Assembly (NCBI RefSeq): GCF_900199725.1
Contig: NZ_LT904903.1
Span: 725,850 to 789,849 of the forward strand
DNA from: Cytobacillus massiliigabonensis
GTDB taxonomy: Bacteria; Bacillota; Bacilli; Bacillales; Cytobacillaceae
DNA length: 64,000 bases
Direction: 5' to 3'
This document shows, piece after piece, positions 55,901 through 64,000 of the stretch; position 1 is the first letter of the stretch, and the number at the start of each line of letters is the position of its first letter. Both the position numbers and the translations under genes were made by a program. Below the pieces are notes generated by a model, which had not been told where the DNA came from, ran no database searches, and saw only the letters and a list, made by a program, of their open reading frames with translations.

Positions 55901-57268
55901 ACTGGTAGCCATGAAGGGTTCATGAATCCCGAAATGATGAGTGAACGAAAAAACCGGTAGCCATGAAGCGCTCATGAATCCCGAAATGATGAGTGAACGA
56001 AAAAACTGGTAGCCATGAAGGGTTCATGAATCCCGAAATGATGAGTGAACGATAAAAACGGTAGCCATGAAGGGTTCATGGAGCCCGAAATGATGAGTGA
56101 ACGAAAAAACCGGTAGCCATGAAGCGGTTATGAATCCCGAAATGATAGGTGAACAGAAAAACTGGTAGCCATGAAGGGTTCATGAATCCCGAAATGATGA
56201 GTGAACGATAAAAACGGTAGCCATGAAGGGTTCATGGAGCCCGAAATGATGAGTGAACATAAAAACTGGTAGCCATGAAGGGTTCATGAATCCCGAAATG
56301 ATGAGTGAACGAAAAAACTGGTAGCCATGAAGGGTTCATGAAGCCCGAAATGATGAGTGAACATAAAAACTGGTAGCCATGAAGGGTTCATGAATCCCGA
56401 AATGATGAGTGAACGAAAAAACCGGTAGCCATGAAGCGCTCATGAATCCCGAAATGATGAGTGAACGAAAAAACTGGTAGCCATGAAGGGTTCATGAATC
56501 CCGAAATGATGAGTGAACGATAAAAACGGTAGCCATGAAGGGTTCATGGAGCCCGAAATGATGAGTGAACGAAAAAACCGGTAGCCATGAAGCGGTTATG
56601 AATCCCGAAATGATAGGTGAACAGAAAAACTGGTAGCCATGAAGGGTTCATGAATCCCGAAATGATGAGTGAACGATAAAAACGGTAGCCATGAAGGGTT
56701 CATGGAGCCCGAAATGATGAGTGAACATAAAAACTGGTAGCCATGAAGGGTTCATGAATCCCGAAATGATGAGTGAACGAAAAAACTGGTAGCCATGAAG
56801 GGTTCATGAAGCCCGAAATGATGAGTGAACATAAAAACTGGTAGCCATGAAGGGTTCATGAATCCCGAAATGATGAGTGAACGAAAAAACCGGTAGCCAT
56901 GAAGCGCTCATGAATCCCGAAATGATGAGTGAACGAAAAAACTGGTAGCCATGAAGGGTTCATGAATCCCGAAATGATGAGTGAACGATAAAAACGGTAG
57001 CCATGAAGGGTTCATGGAGCCCGAAATGATGAGTGAACGAAAAAACCGGTAGCCATGAAGCGGTTATGAATCCCGAAATGATAGGTGAACAGAAAAACTG
57101 GTAGCCATGAAGGGTTCATGAATCCCGAAATGATGAGTGAACGATAAAAACGGTAGCCATGAAGGGTTCATGGAGCCCGAAATGATGAGTGAACATAAAA
57201 ACTGGTAGCCATGAAGGGTTCATGAATCCCGAAATGATGAGTGAACGAAAAAACTGGTAGCCATGAAT
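52930..57268. repeat. Satellite-like array of about 83 tandem 52-bp hairpin units
   Basis: Head-to-tail units of 52 bp with consensus GGTAGCCATGAAGGGTTCAT then GAATCCCGAAATGATGAGTG then AACGAAAAAACT. The GTAGCCATG word first occurs at 52942 and last at 57257. Units differ mainly at a few positions (GAATCC/GAAGCC/GGAGCC; GGGTT/GCGGT/GCGCT; A-rich joint). From 53399 on, nine-unit blocks of 468 bp repeat. The last unit stops after GTAGCCATGAA. The array fills the gap between the convergent acetyltransferase and chemoreceptor genes. No reading frame survives more than about three units. Confidence 0.97.
53399..57268. repeat. Higher-order 468-bp repeat (9 x 52 bp), eight copies plus a partial
   Basis: The diagnostic unit GCGGTTATGAATCC recurs at 53784, 54252, 54720, 55188, 55656, 56124, 56592 and 57060, exactly 468 bp apart. 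Blocks start at 53399, 53867, 54335, 54803, 55271, 55739, 56207, 56675 and (partial) 57143. Copies compared by eye look identical, whereas the nine or so units before 53399 differ from each other. Confidence 0.95.
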
Positions 57269-57289
57269 AACTCAAGTCACCTTAAACTT

Positions 57290-57331
57290 CAGCAAAACAA
57301 AAGCGAACCCAAAAGGGGATCGCTTTTTGCA
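57290..57331 (-). terminator. Terminator of the chemoreceptor gene
   Basis: On the minus strand, GCAAAAAGCGATCCCC pairs with GGGTTCGCTTTTG and is followed by a T-rich stretch. Confidence 0.75.
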
Positions 57332-57344
57332 TGTATGGATATAT

Positions 57345-58880
57345 CTATTCTCTAAGCTTTGTTATCACGTCGTCCAATTCAGCTGTTAAATTGTTTAAAT
57401 CATTGGATACCGCATAAGAGCTTTCGGTAATTTTATATTGTTTATCGGTAGTTTCTGCTACTTGCTGGGTAATTGTTGCCGATTGGTCAGCGAATGCTCT
57501 CATGTCAGTCATTGAAGCGTTAACTTTTTCAGAAAATGTTGTCAGTTCCATGGCAAGAGAAGATATTTCTTGTATTTGAGCTGCAACTTCTTTGGACACC
57601 TCAGATATACCGCCGAATAGGGTATTTGAATTGTGGATAATCTCCAATCCGGCTCCTACGGAATGTATTACTTTCTTCATTGATTCAACAGAGCTATTAG
57701 ACTCTTCTAATGTCTGCTGGATGAGCTCCGAAATATGCTTAGTAGAATCAGAGGATTGCTCTGCAAGTTTTTTTACTTCATTTGCGACAACGGAGAAGCC
57801 TCGTCCATAGTCTCCGGCTCTTGCAGCTTCAATTGATGCATTTAACGCTAATAGATTTGTTTGATTAGAGATATTAGCAATTACTTCAATAATATTCTCA
57901 ATTGATTGTGAACGATTATGTAATTTATGAATCGTTGAAAATGAATTATTCACATCTGACTTAATATCATTCATTTGTTTTGCTAGTTTTTTAATTAAAT
58001 TGCTTCCTTCATCAGCCTGCATAACTGATTGATTAGATTGTTTAGTAACTTCCTGCGCTGTTTGATTAATATTTTGAATGCCTGAATGAATATCTGAAAT
58101 CATATGAACATTTTTTTCAATTGTTTGTTTCTGAATGTCTGAGCTGCTGGATACTTCTTGGAAGGCAGTAGAAAGCTGTAAACTGGCATCCATATTTTCT
58201 CGAGAGTGCTGTATAAGTGATTTAGATACTTGTAAGATTTGATCGGATGTGAATGATAAACGGGTAACAATTTCTTCGATAATAGCCTTTCTCTGGCTTT
58301 GCTGCTTTTCCTTTAATGCATGTTCAATCTTTTTGCCAGACAGAATCTGCATACTAACTGCACTTGAAGTTAGTATTAGAAAAAATGCATGTAACAGCAG
58401 CATCGAAAGTGAATATCGGTTAACGCCAAATACAATCTCAGGCAGGAATAGGTAGCCAATAAGGTGCTGTATTGCAAAGATTGCTGTCATTAATGAAACT
58501 AATTTTATTTCCTGATAGTACCCAAGTGCAGCAACAACCATGAAAATACTAAAATGGAATTCTACTCTTCCGCTTCCCCCAGAGATAATAGCAATACTGC
58601 CAAAAGTTAATGCTAACGTTAGTAAATAAGGAATAAGAGGATGGCTCTTATTTTTTTTATATAGTAAAAAGCTGATTATAAGGAATATTGCCGGGATGCA
58701 AACAAGAATTGTAAGTATAAGACCAAATTGACTCTCAATATCATGAGACATGACCATTTCACCAAGTGCATGAGAATGGTCAAATAATTGAAAGGTTCTC
58801 CCCCTAATGTTAATGATGATAGCTATTAAGAGAACTAGACTTGTAATTATAAGCATGAACTGATTCTTTTTACTTATCAA
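57345..58880 (-). CDS. Methyl-accepting chemotaxis-type receptor with six-helix membrane sensor
   Basis: A 511-residue protein. Residues 1-190 form about six membrane helices with little outside sequence; the stretch [20 protein letters not shown] and later [10 protein letters not shown] recall the His-rich membrane sensor seen in some GGDEF and MCP proteins. No HAMP domain is evident. The signalling domain has the conserved tip [40 protein letters not shown] split here for display. Start TTG 58880 after AGAGGG. No chemotaxis genes nearby; ligand unknown. Confidence 0.87.
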   Translation of the reverse strand: MISKKNQFMLIITSLVLLIAIIINIRGRTFQLFDHSHALGEMVMSHDIESQFGLILTILVCIPAIFLIISFLLYKKNKSHPLIPYLLTLALTFGSIAIISGGSGRVEFHFSIFMVVAALGYYQEIKLVSLMTAIFAIQHLIGYLFLPEIVFGVNRYSLSMLLLHAFFLILTSSAVSMQILSGKKIEHALKEKQQSQRKAIIEEIVTRLSFTSDQILQVSKSLIQHSRENMDASLQLSTAFQEVSSSSDIQKQTIEKNVHMISDIHSGIQNINQTAQEVTKQSNQSVMQADEGSNLIKKLAKQMNDIKSDVNNSFSTIHKLHNRSQSIENIIEVIANISNQTNLLALNASIEAARAGDYGRGFSVVANEVKKLAEQSSDSTKHISELIQQTLEESNSSVESMKKVIHSVGAGLEIIHNSNTLFGGISEVSKEVAAQIQEISSLAMELTTFSEKVNASMTDMRAFADQSATITQQVAETTDKQYKITESSYAVSNDLNNLTAELDDVITKLRE

Positions 58881-59036
58881 ACGGATCCCTCTTTCTTGTA
58901 GTATAGAACTTTAGTATTGGGAATAATGTCCAGTTTTATAATAGTATAGAATTTTCACTATGACAATAGTATTAATTGAAAATACAGAAAAATAAAAAGA
59001 AATTTAAAATTACTTCTAAAATGTACCATTTTTTTA

Positions 59037-59094
59037 TTGCATTCTAAAAAATTAGAACATATAATCATATTAGAATGATAAATGTAATTAGAAA
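59037..59094 (+). promoter_or_regulatory. Promoter and TTCTAA-N4-TTAGAA operator of the winged-helix regulator
   Basis: TTGCAT (59037-59042), 17-bp spacer, TATAAT (59060-59065). The spacer is filled by TTCTAA-AAAA-TTAGAA (59042-59057). Extra TTAGAA half-sites follow near 59070 and 59088, and one TTCTAA lies upstream at about 59014. This is the classic arrangement for repressor autoregulation. Confidence 0.7.
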
Positions 59095-59104
59095 GGAGAT
59101 TATT

Positions 59105-59578
59105 ATGGACTTTAGCCCAAAAGCAATGGATATAAATTTGGAGCAGCAAAAGCTTATTTCAAGCCCGATTCGAGTAAAGATTATTTATTTGCTGGATAAC
59201 AAGGCGATGACAGCCAAACAGGTAGCGGATGAAATGGGGAAGACAGCTGGAAGTATCCATTATCATATTCAGCAGCTATTTAATGGGGGGATATTGGAAA
59301 TTGAGGAAACGAGAGAAAACAAAGGGATTATTGAAAAGTATTATCGCTCTAAAGCGACAGAATTTAGATTAAGAGATGAAAATACACCAGATAAAGAAAG
59401 GAAACGATCAAGGGGCACCAGTCTTTCATTGACAGATGAAGAGATAAAGGAATTTGAAGCAGATTTCGATAATCTTTTAGTGAAATATGTAAAGAAAACG
59501 GTTAAAGAAGATGTCATTCGTACGTCTTATCAAGTAACCCTTCAGTTTGATAAGCTTCTTGAAGAGGAGGAAAAATAA
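59105..59578 (+). CDS. ArsR-like winged-helix transcriptional regulator
   Basis: A 157-residue regulator. Residues 15-80 form an ArsR/HTH_20-type winged helix (LISSPIRVKIIYLLDNKAMT, AKQVADEMGKTAGSIHYHIQ, QLFNGGILEIEETRENKGII). The rest is helical and charged and lacks the metal-binding cysteines of ArsR sensors. ATG at 59105 follows GAAAGGAGATTATT. It is coupled to the MFS gene (stop TAA and ATG touch). Predicted operator TTCTAA-N4-TTAGAA in its own promoter. Confidence 0.83.
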   Translation: MDFSPKAMDINLEQQKLISSPIRVKIIYLLDNKAMTAKQVADEMGKTAGSIHYHIQQLFNGGILEIEETRENKGIIEKYYRSKATEFRLRDENTPDKERKRSRGTSLSLTDEEIKEFEADFDNLLVKYVKKTVKEDVIRTSYQVTLQFDKLLEEEEK

Positions 59579-60853
59579 ATGCCGATTGCAGTAAAAAGGA
59601 ATATGATTTTGTTTCTCCTTGGAAAAATGACTGCAGTGCTTGGTTCGTCTATCTATGGCTTTGCGATAGGGTTATATATTTTAGCTGAAACAGGCTCAAG
59701 CCTTAATTTTGCTGTAACTTTAATCTTAAGTATATTGCCTAGAATTTTGCTTTCACCGATTGCCGGTACGCTTAGCGATCGGTGGAACAGGAAGAAAATT
59801 ATTATTACATCAGACTTTGCTTGCGCTATCTGGTTAATGATTGTTTTGCTATTATTTACCTACGTTTATCCAGAAATTTGGCTTCTATATACAGCAACAG
59901 CTGTACTAAGCATCCTCAACACATTTTATTCTTCAGCGGTCACATCAGCCATCTACAACATGGTCGGTCCAGATTTTCTGCAAAAAGCCATGTCATTAAA
60001 TCAGGCAGCTGCTTCACTTTCAACAATACTAGGTCCTGTTCTTGGCGGAATGTTCTTTGGCTTCTTTCAAATTACAACCTTCATGCTCATCAACATCATC
60101 GCATTTACGATTTCAGGCATCGCCAGTATTTTTATTCAGTACGACTTATTTGCTGAAAAAAAGAAAAAAGAAAGAGACAGCACAATATTTACAGATTTAA
60201 AATCTGGATTTTCCTTCGTTAAAAATCAGGTTTTTATTAAGAATTTAATTTTCTTAAGTGTCTTTTTAAATTTTTGGTTCGCTGTATTTCCTGTTGCCAT
60301 GCCATATCTAGTTTTAACTATCAGGAACATGAAGCCAGTTCAATTAGGTGTTATTGAAGGGACCTTCTCCGTCGGTATGATGCTAATGGCAATTATTTTG
60401 TCAGCAAGAAGTGAAATAAAGAGAAAGGACGTGAGCATTTTTGGCGGCTTAATAGCGATGTCCACTGTGCTAATTCTGCTGGGACTTCCGAACTTTCCTG
60501 GCATGATGGGTGTTTCAAATGCCGTTTTCTTTCCGTATTTGATTCTTATGGTTCTTCTGCTTTCTTCGTTCATAATGATTGTTAATATGCCAATTATGGT
60601 CCTTCTGCAGAAAAGCACGCCAGATGATTATCGAGGCCGAGTGATGTCCTTGCTGGAAACGGGCGCAAGTGCAATGGCGCCGCTAGGTTACATTATATTT
60701 GGCTTTCTGCTGGAAAAAATGCCAGTCTGGATATTGATGGCCATTTGTGGAATGAGCATCATTTTATTAATCCTATATCATATTAAAAGAAAAATACTGG
60801 TTGAGTCATTAAAAGAAGCAGATAGCCCAAAGCCAATCTCTGCAGAAGTATGA
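59579..60853 (+). CDS. MFS-type efflux transporter
   Basis: A 424-residue, 12-helix major-facilitator protein of the MFS_3/macrolide-efflux type: GSSIYGFAIGLYILAETGSS, the helix 2-3 loop SPIAGTLSDRWNRKKIIITS (motif A), and TPDDYRGRVMSLLETGASAM in the second half. Likely exports a drug or toxic metabolite. Start ATG immediately after the regulator stop, with GAGGAGGAAAAATAA as ribosome binding site. Terminator downstream. Confidence 0.88.
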   Translation: MPIAVKRNMILFLLGKMTAVLGSSIYGFAIGLYILAETGSSLNFAVTLILSILPRILLSPIAGTLSDRWNRKKIIITSDFACAIWLMIVLLLFTYVYPEIWLLYTATAVLSILNTFYSSAVTSAIYNMVGPDFLQKAMSLNQAAASLSTILGPVLGGMFFGFFQITTFMLINIIAFTISGIASIFIQYDLFAEKKKKERDSTIFTDLKSGFSFVKNQVFIKNLIFLSVFLNFWFAVFPVAMPYLVLTIRNMKPVQLGVIEGTFSVGMMLMAIILSARSEIKRKDVSIFGGLIAMSTVLILLGLPNFPGMMGVSNAVFFPYLILMVLLLSSFIMIVNMPIMVLLQKSTPDDYRGRVMSLLETGASAMAPLGYIIFGFLLEKMPVWILMAICGMSIILLILYHIKRKILVESLKEADSPKPISAEV

Positions 60854-60854
60854 A

Positions 60855-60892
60855 AAAAAATCGGCAGGCTTTTGTCACCTGTCGATTTTTAC
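60855..60892. terminator. Bidirectional terminator between MFS gene and reductase operon
   Basis: AAAAATCGGCAGG / CCTGTCGATTTTT stem; its right side overlaps the stop of the convergent membrane protein gene. Confidence 0.82.
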
Positions 60893-61446
60893 TCAGCTTT
60901 TTCCGAGTGATCAGTAAAAACAGCTTGCAGCAAGTATAAGATCATCCAAATGGTAATAACAAGGAACCCCCAGCCTAATACCTTTTGTTGGGTCTCTAAA
61001 TAGTTATTGCAAATTTGAATGGGTGAATCGATATACAGCCAAGCCATTAAAGCAAACATAGATAAATAATTTAAGAAGATAAAGCCTTTTCCTAAAGTTT
61101 GCATCTTTTTCCAGCTATCTCTTAAAAATAACCCAACTAATGGAAGACTAATAAACTTAAATAGTTCGATATAGTAAATGGTTACTGCTTCATCTAAAGC
61201 ACGCGGCAGCATCCAATACATTGTAATAAAGACAACTAGGATCATGCCAGGGACTCCATCTGTATTCCATGCTTTGAAAAAAGGATTAAATTTCTTTATG
61301 AGCCAATCACCCACGAGCCAGCCTGCAAGAATAAGAAGAGGCAGCTGGACGAGCATATGGAGCAGCATGATGGACTCAGTATAGGCTTTAACAGGAGGAA
61401 TGACTAATATCCCGTACAAGATAATACCTAATCCTGCTTGTTTCAT
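60889..61446 (-). CDS. Membrane protein of the heme-copper reductase operon
   Basis: About 185 residues with five or six membrane helices and conserved-looking Trp, His and Pro residues inside (LLHMLVQLPLLILAGWLVGD, TMYWMLPRALDEA). It starts 4 bp after the SCO stop with GGGGGAG before ATG 61446, so it is the last gene of the operon. It could be an assembly factor in the style of CtaG, but no family name can be fixed. Confidence 0.7.
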   Translation of the reverse strand: MKQAGLGIILYGILVIPPVKAYTESIMLLHMLVQLPLLILAGWLVGDWLIKKFNPFFKAWNTDGVPGMILVVFITMYWMLPRALDEAVTIYYIELFKFISLPLVGLFLRDSWKKMQTLGKGFIFLNYLSMFALMAWLYIDSPIQICNNYLETQQKVLGWGFLVITIWMILYLLQAVFTDHSEKAE

Positions 61447-61450
61447 AAAG

Positions 61451-62083
61451 TTACTCCCCCGTATCATTCTTAAGTGTCGTTATTACAGTATTTGCTGCTT
61501 CATCAATTTTTGTATAGTCCATTACTTCCGCCAAATAGCCTTTTCTATCGACTAAATAAAAGGCTGAATTATGTGTAAAGCCACCCTCGCCATCTGGAAT
61601 GACAATGACTCCAAATTCTTTTAGTAAATGGTCTAGTTCATCTTTGTCAGCTATTCTTGCCATTCGCCAAGTTTCCCCGTCACTATCAAAAGCTTTTCTG
61701 TATTTTTCTAATGTAGCAGCATCATCCCGATCAGGGTCAAAGCTGATGCTTAAAAATAATATATCTTTTCCAATCCATGCTTTCGGAACTTTGTTATATA
61801 CCTCTGCTAAATTCATTTCCAGCTTCGGACATACATCTGAACATGCCGTATAAATAAAGGTAAGCATGATGTACTTTCCTTCAAATTCTGAAAAAGGGTA
61901 TACGCGTCCTTTGCTGTCTTCCAAAGTAACGTCAGGAAATTTTGGTTTATCCTGAAGCAATTTGTAGGTTCGGGCACTTTCAGCTGTAAATGCCCGAAAC
62001 CCATCTGTACCTGCATAAAATAATACACAGCCTAATAGAACAGTCAAAAATATCGCTGTTGTATTACGCCAATTTTTGCTCAT
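61451..62083 (-). CDS. SCO-family copper chaperone (CuA assembly)
   Basis: A 210-residue protein with one N-terminal membrane anchor (about 8-27) and a thioredoxin-like domain. The copper site is complete: CSDVCPKLE (Cys-81, Cys-85) and His-171 (GGFTHNSAFYLVD). SCO proteins deliver copper to the CuA centre of subunit II. It overlaps the subunit I gene by 20 bp, so translation is coupled. Confidence 0.92.
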   Translation of the reverse strand: MSKNWRNTTAIFLTVLLGCVLFYAGTDGFRAFTAESARTYKLLQDKPKFPDVTLEDSKGRVYPFSEFEGKYIMLTFIYTACSDVCPKLEMNLAEVYNKVPKAWIGKDILFLSISFDPDRDDAATLEKYRKAFDSDGETWRMARIADKDELDHLLKEFGVIVIPDGEGGFTHNSAFYLVDRKGYLAEVMDYTKIDEAANTVITTLKNDTGE

Positions 62084-63545
62084 TTATATCGCTTCCTGTA
62101 GTACCTCTAACTTTTACATAGCGAATAAAATGGATAATAAAGATGGTAACTGCAAGAACAGCAAGAACACCGCCAATTGCGCCAAATACTGCAGGAGCCA
62201 TCCACTCAGGAAAATGTGTTGCCCATCTTCTTGGTGTGCTTATTGCACCAGAAATTAAGAAGCCGACACTTACACTAATAATGCCAAGCGTATAGCTGAT
62301 AAAGCCAACCTTATCTAATCCATTCGTTTGTAAGCCGCTATCAACTTTAGACAGATAGTAGATGAACCCAAAGATCATGACGACAGCACCAAGCCCCATA
62401 TACATGTGGAAATGGCCAGGTACCCACTTCGTATTATGCATTACATGATTGACAACAATAGTAGCATCGACGATGGCAGGAACGACACCTACAACCCATC
62501 CAAACATGGACATAAAGATTAAGCCAGATGCCATGTCCCATTTAATGCCTGATTTATAAACAATCATTAATGCGCCATAAGCTGTAATAACGAGAACTGG
62601 CAAGCCATTAGCATAGGATAATACTTGTCCCATAATGAGCATCCATTTTGGCATGACTGAATCCATTAGCATATGGTGCGTATAGATGACTAATGTAAAT
62701 GCTGTTGACATCGTCCATGCGATTAGGAATGGACGATTAGATTTCCATGGACGGTTTGTATAGCGCGGCAAAATTTCATAAACGGCTATAACACCCATAT
62801 AAATAATGGAGTTAGCAAAAATATGACCGAAAGCATAAGTTAAGTTTTTCGCTAAAAGCGGATCAAATGTAAAAGCTGGGTTAACGACATTTATAATATT
62901 CATAATCAAAACCGTTGCTCCAGCAGTTAATGCTGTCACGTTAACAATCGTTACCATCGTACTTGCAACAACTGTTGGTGATGGTGCGTCTTTTTCTGCT
63001 CTTTTTCCAGAAATAACATCCCATCCTAGACCTTTTCCTAAACTTCCATGTTTTTTAATAATGGCTCTTCCAGTATCAATGTAAAGAAGCAAGAATCCTA
63101 CACCAAGAATAAGCATCCCTACAAGGTATAAAAGAGCGCCGGTAACACCCCAGGCTCCTCCAGACAATGCTGGAAGCGGATACAGGAATGTCCATGCACT
63201 TGCGTATTTAAATGAAAATACACCAATGATAACCATTACTACGCCAATTAAAGATAATATAAGATTTAACTTGAATACTTTTTTAGATAACTCTACATAG
63301 TTTGATAAGAAATACCACATAACTGCTGAAGCTGCTAATGCTGCTCCGCCAACCATTCCAGTTCCATGAATAGTTAAGAATTGATAGAATGCTGCAGGGG
63401 GAAGGTCCAGCACGCCACCTTGAGCCAAAAGCATTAAAATACCAAAAATCATCATAGCAGCAATCACTAATCCACCTATGATTAAATAAGTTGCTATCAG
63501 ATTATTTTTTGATTTAAATTCTCCTTTATTTATAGCCGTAACCAT
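62064..63545 (-). CDS. Heme-copper reductase subunit I, B-family-like (cytochrome oxidase or CuA-type NO reductase)
   Basis: A 493-residue, 12- to 13-helix protein. Heme and CuB/FeB histidines are visible: His-60 (LTIHGTGMVGG), YAFGHIFANSIIYMG, VIYTHHMLMDS, and VMHNTKWVPGHFHMYMGLG, which supplies the two heme histidines. The last motif is typical of ba3-type (B-family) oxidases. At the position of the cross-linked Tyr (GHPxVY in oxidases; four residues after the TM6 His) this protein has Asn (GHIFAN). Loss of that Tyr is the mark of NO reductases derived from oxidases (CuANOR/bNOR type). Second gene of the operon. Confidence 0.85.
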   Translation of the reverse strand: MVTAINKGEFKSKNNLIATYLIIGGLVIAAMMIFGILMLLAQGGVLDLPPAAFYQFLTIHGTGMVGGAALAASAVMWYFLSNYVELSKKVFKLNLILSLIGVVMVIIGVFSFKYASAWTFLYPLPALSGGAWGVTGALLYLVGMLILGVGFLLLYIDTGRAIIKKHGSLGKGLGWDVISGKRAEKDAPSPTVVASTMVTIVNVTALTAGATVLIMNIINVVNPAFTFDPLLAKNLTYAFGHIFANSIIYMGVIAVYEILPRYTNRPWKSNRPFLIAWTMSTAFTLVIYTHHMLMDSVMPKWMLIMGQVLSYANGLPVLVITAYGALMIVYKSGIKWDMASGLIFMSMFGWVVGVVPAIVDATIVVNHVMHNTKWVPGHFHMYMGLGAVVMIFGFIYYLSKVDSGLQTNGLDKVGFISYTLGIISVSVGFLISGAISTPRRWATHFPEWMAPAVFGAIGGVLAVLAVTIFIIHFIRYVKVRGTTGSDINEQKLA

Positions 63546-63565
63546 TCTTCAACACCTCCACCTTT

Positions 63566-64000
63566 TTATTCAGTCACTTCGATTTTGCCGATCATTAAAT
63601 GATGAGCTAATCCGCAATATTCTAGACAAAGAACTTCATACGTACCTGGCTTATCAAAAGTAATATAAACTTTGTTTGTGTAATCTGGCATTGCTTGTGT
63701 TTGAGCGAGTAAATTCAACTCTGAATCATAAATGCCAAACCCATGGGTGACATCTGTGCTAGTGACATGAAATTCTATCGGTTCTCCCACTTTAAATTCC
63801 GTTTCACTCATTTTCCAGCCAAACTGAATAGCTTCGACATCTACAATTGTAGGGTCATTTCCTGCACCGTATGCGGGCTGGTTATACGGTAATTCGCGAA
63901 GTGTATAAATTGTAATGACTAGCATGACTACAACTAATGTTGCCCCATAAAAAGTTCGTGCCTTATACCACTTCTTTTTGATAGGCTCATAATCACGTTT
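63566..64000 (-). CDS. Heme-copper reductase subunit II (CuA), 5' end outside the window
   Basis: At least 144 codons; the reading frame stays open to the right edge (…PIKKKWYKARTFYGATLV upstream of Met at 63925), so the gene starts outside. One membrane helix (about where TLVVVMLVITIYTL lies) anchors a cupredoxin domain with the CuA ligands: CLEYCGLAHHLM (two Cys, His, Met) and the earlier His in DVTHGFGI. The small size with a single helix is as in ba3-type and CuA-NOR subunit II. First visible gene of the operon. Confidence 0.9.
   Translation of the reverse strand, partial: KRDYEPIKKKWYKARTFYGATLVVVMLVITIYTLRELPYNQPAYGAGNDPTIVDVEAIQFGWKMSETEFKVGEPIEFHVTSTDVTHGFGIYDSELNLLAQTQAMPDYTNKVYITFDKPGTYEVLCLEYCGLAHHLMIGKIEVTE

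Noticed and set aside
52930-57268. CRISPR array
   Set aside because: Units are contiguous 52-bp repeats with no unique spacers, and no cas genes are present.

Overview
The window looks like chromosomal DNA of a Gram-positive, low-GC member of the Bacillaceae (Bacillus in the broad sense). Reasons: AT-rich intergenic DNA, strong AGGAGG-type ribosome binding sites with frequent TTG/GTG starts, many intrinsic terminators, and gene neighbourhoods known from Bacillus (divergent citR/citA, a GltC-type regulator, QueT, FbpB, Mta, PutP, FusB-type EF-G-binding protein). No rRNA, tRNA, prophage, transposase or CRISPR array was seen.

Layout. 1-600: end of a tandem array of 52-bp hairpin repeats, then queT (minus) with a preQ1 riboswitch. 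1.3-2.9 kb: a tandem glycine riboswitch and terminator in front of a 47-residue FbpB-like gene, then a yybP-ykoY (Mn2+) riboswitch in front of a TerC/YkoY membrane protein. 3.0-6.8 kb: an interspersed repeat-like element running into a heterodimeric ABC exporter. 7-9 kb: citR/citA. 9-23 kb: mostly single genes (DinB-like, S41 protease, CD3324-type, FusB-type, MBL hydrolase, lipoprotein, cyclase-family hydrolase behind a SAM-I riboswitch, sensor kinase, PAP2 phosphatase, globin, EamA transporter, CBO0543-type, SRPBCC, guaC). 23-30 kb: a peptide-type ABC importer with unusual architecture (circularly permuted binding protein, two N-terminally extended permeases, one fused double ATPase on the opposite strand). 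30-39 kb: CNNM/CorC-type transporter with a MerR regulator, transglutaminase-like protein, two-component system, Mta-like regulator, HtrA-type protease and PrsA/YacD-type foldase. 39-49 kb: putP, an rRNA methyltransferase, gdhA divergent from a gltC-like gene, and a DUF485/solute:sodium symporter pair. 49-53 kb: ECF sigma/anti-sigma pair, a second DNA polymerase beta clamp, an acetyltransferase. 52.9-57.3 kb: a 4.3-kb satellite-like array of about 83 copies of a 52-bp unit, most of it organised as eight copies of a 468-bp nine-unit higher-order repeat. 57-64 kb: a chemotaxis-type receptor, a winged-helix regulator with an MFS exporter, and a heme-copper reductase operon (CuA subunit II, subunit I, SCO, membrane protein) running off the right edge.

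Most interesting points. (1) The two 52-bp arrays at opposite ends of the window share unit length, a core and a hairpin design, so they look like divergent members of one repeat family. (2) The heme-copper subunit I keeps the six metal-ligand histidines of a B-family oxidase but has Asn where the active-site cross-linked Tyr belongs, so it may be a CuA-type nitric oxide reductase. (3) The 603-residue solute-binding protein is circularly permuted. (4) The inverted repeat TTCTAA-N4-TTAGAA occurs in the promoter of a winged-helix regulator and in that of the symporter operon 12 kb away, which predicts a small regulon. (5) Two riboswitches have unexpected neighbours: glycine in front of fbpB, and SAM-I in front of a cyclase-family hydrolase. 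All calls come from reading the sequence; no database search was run.
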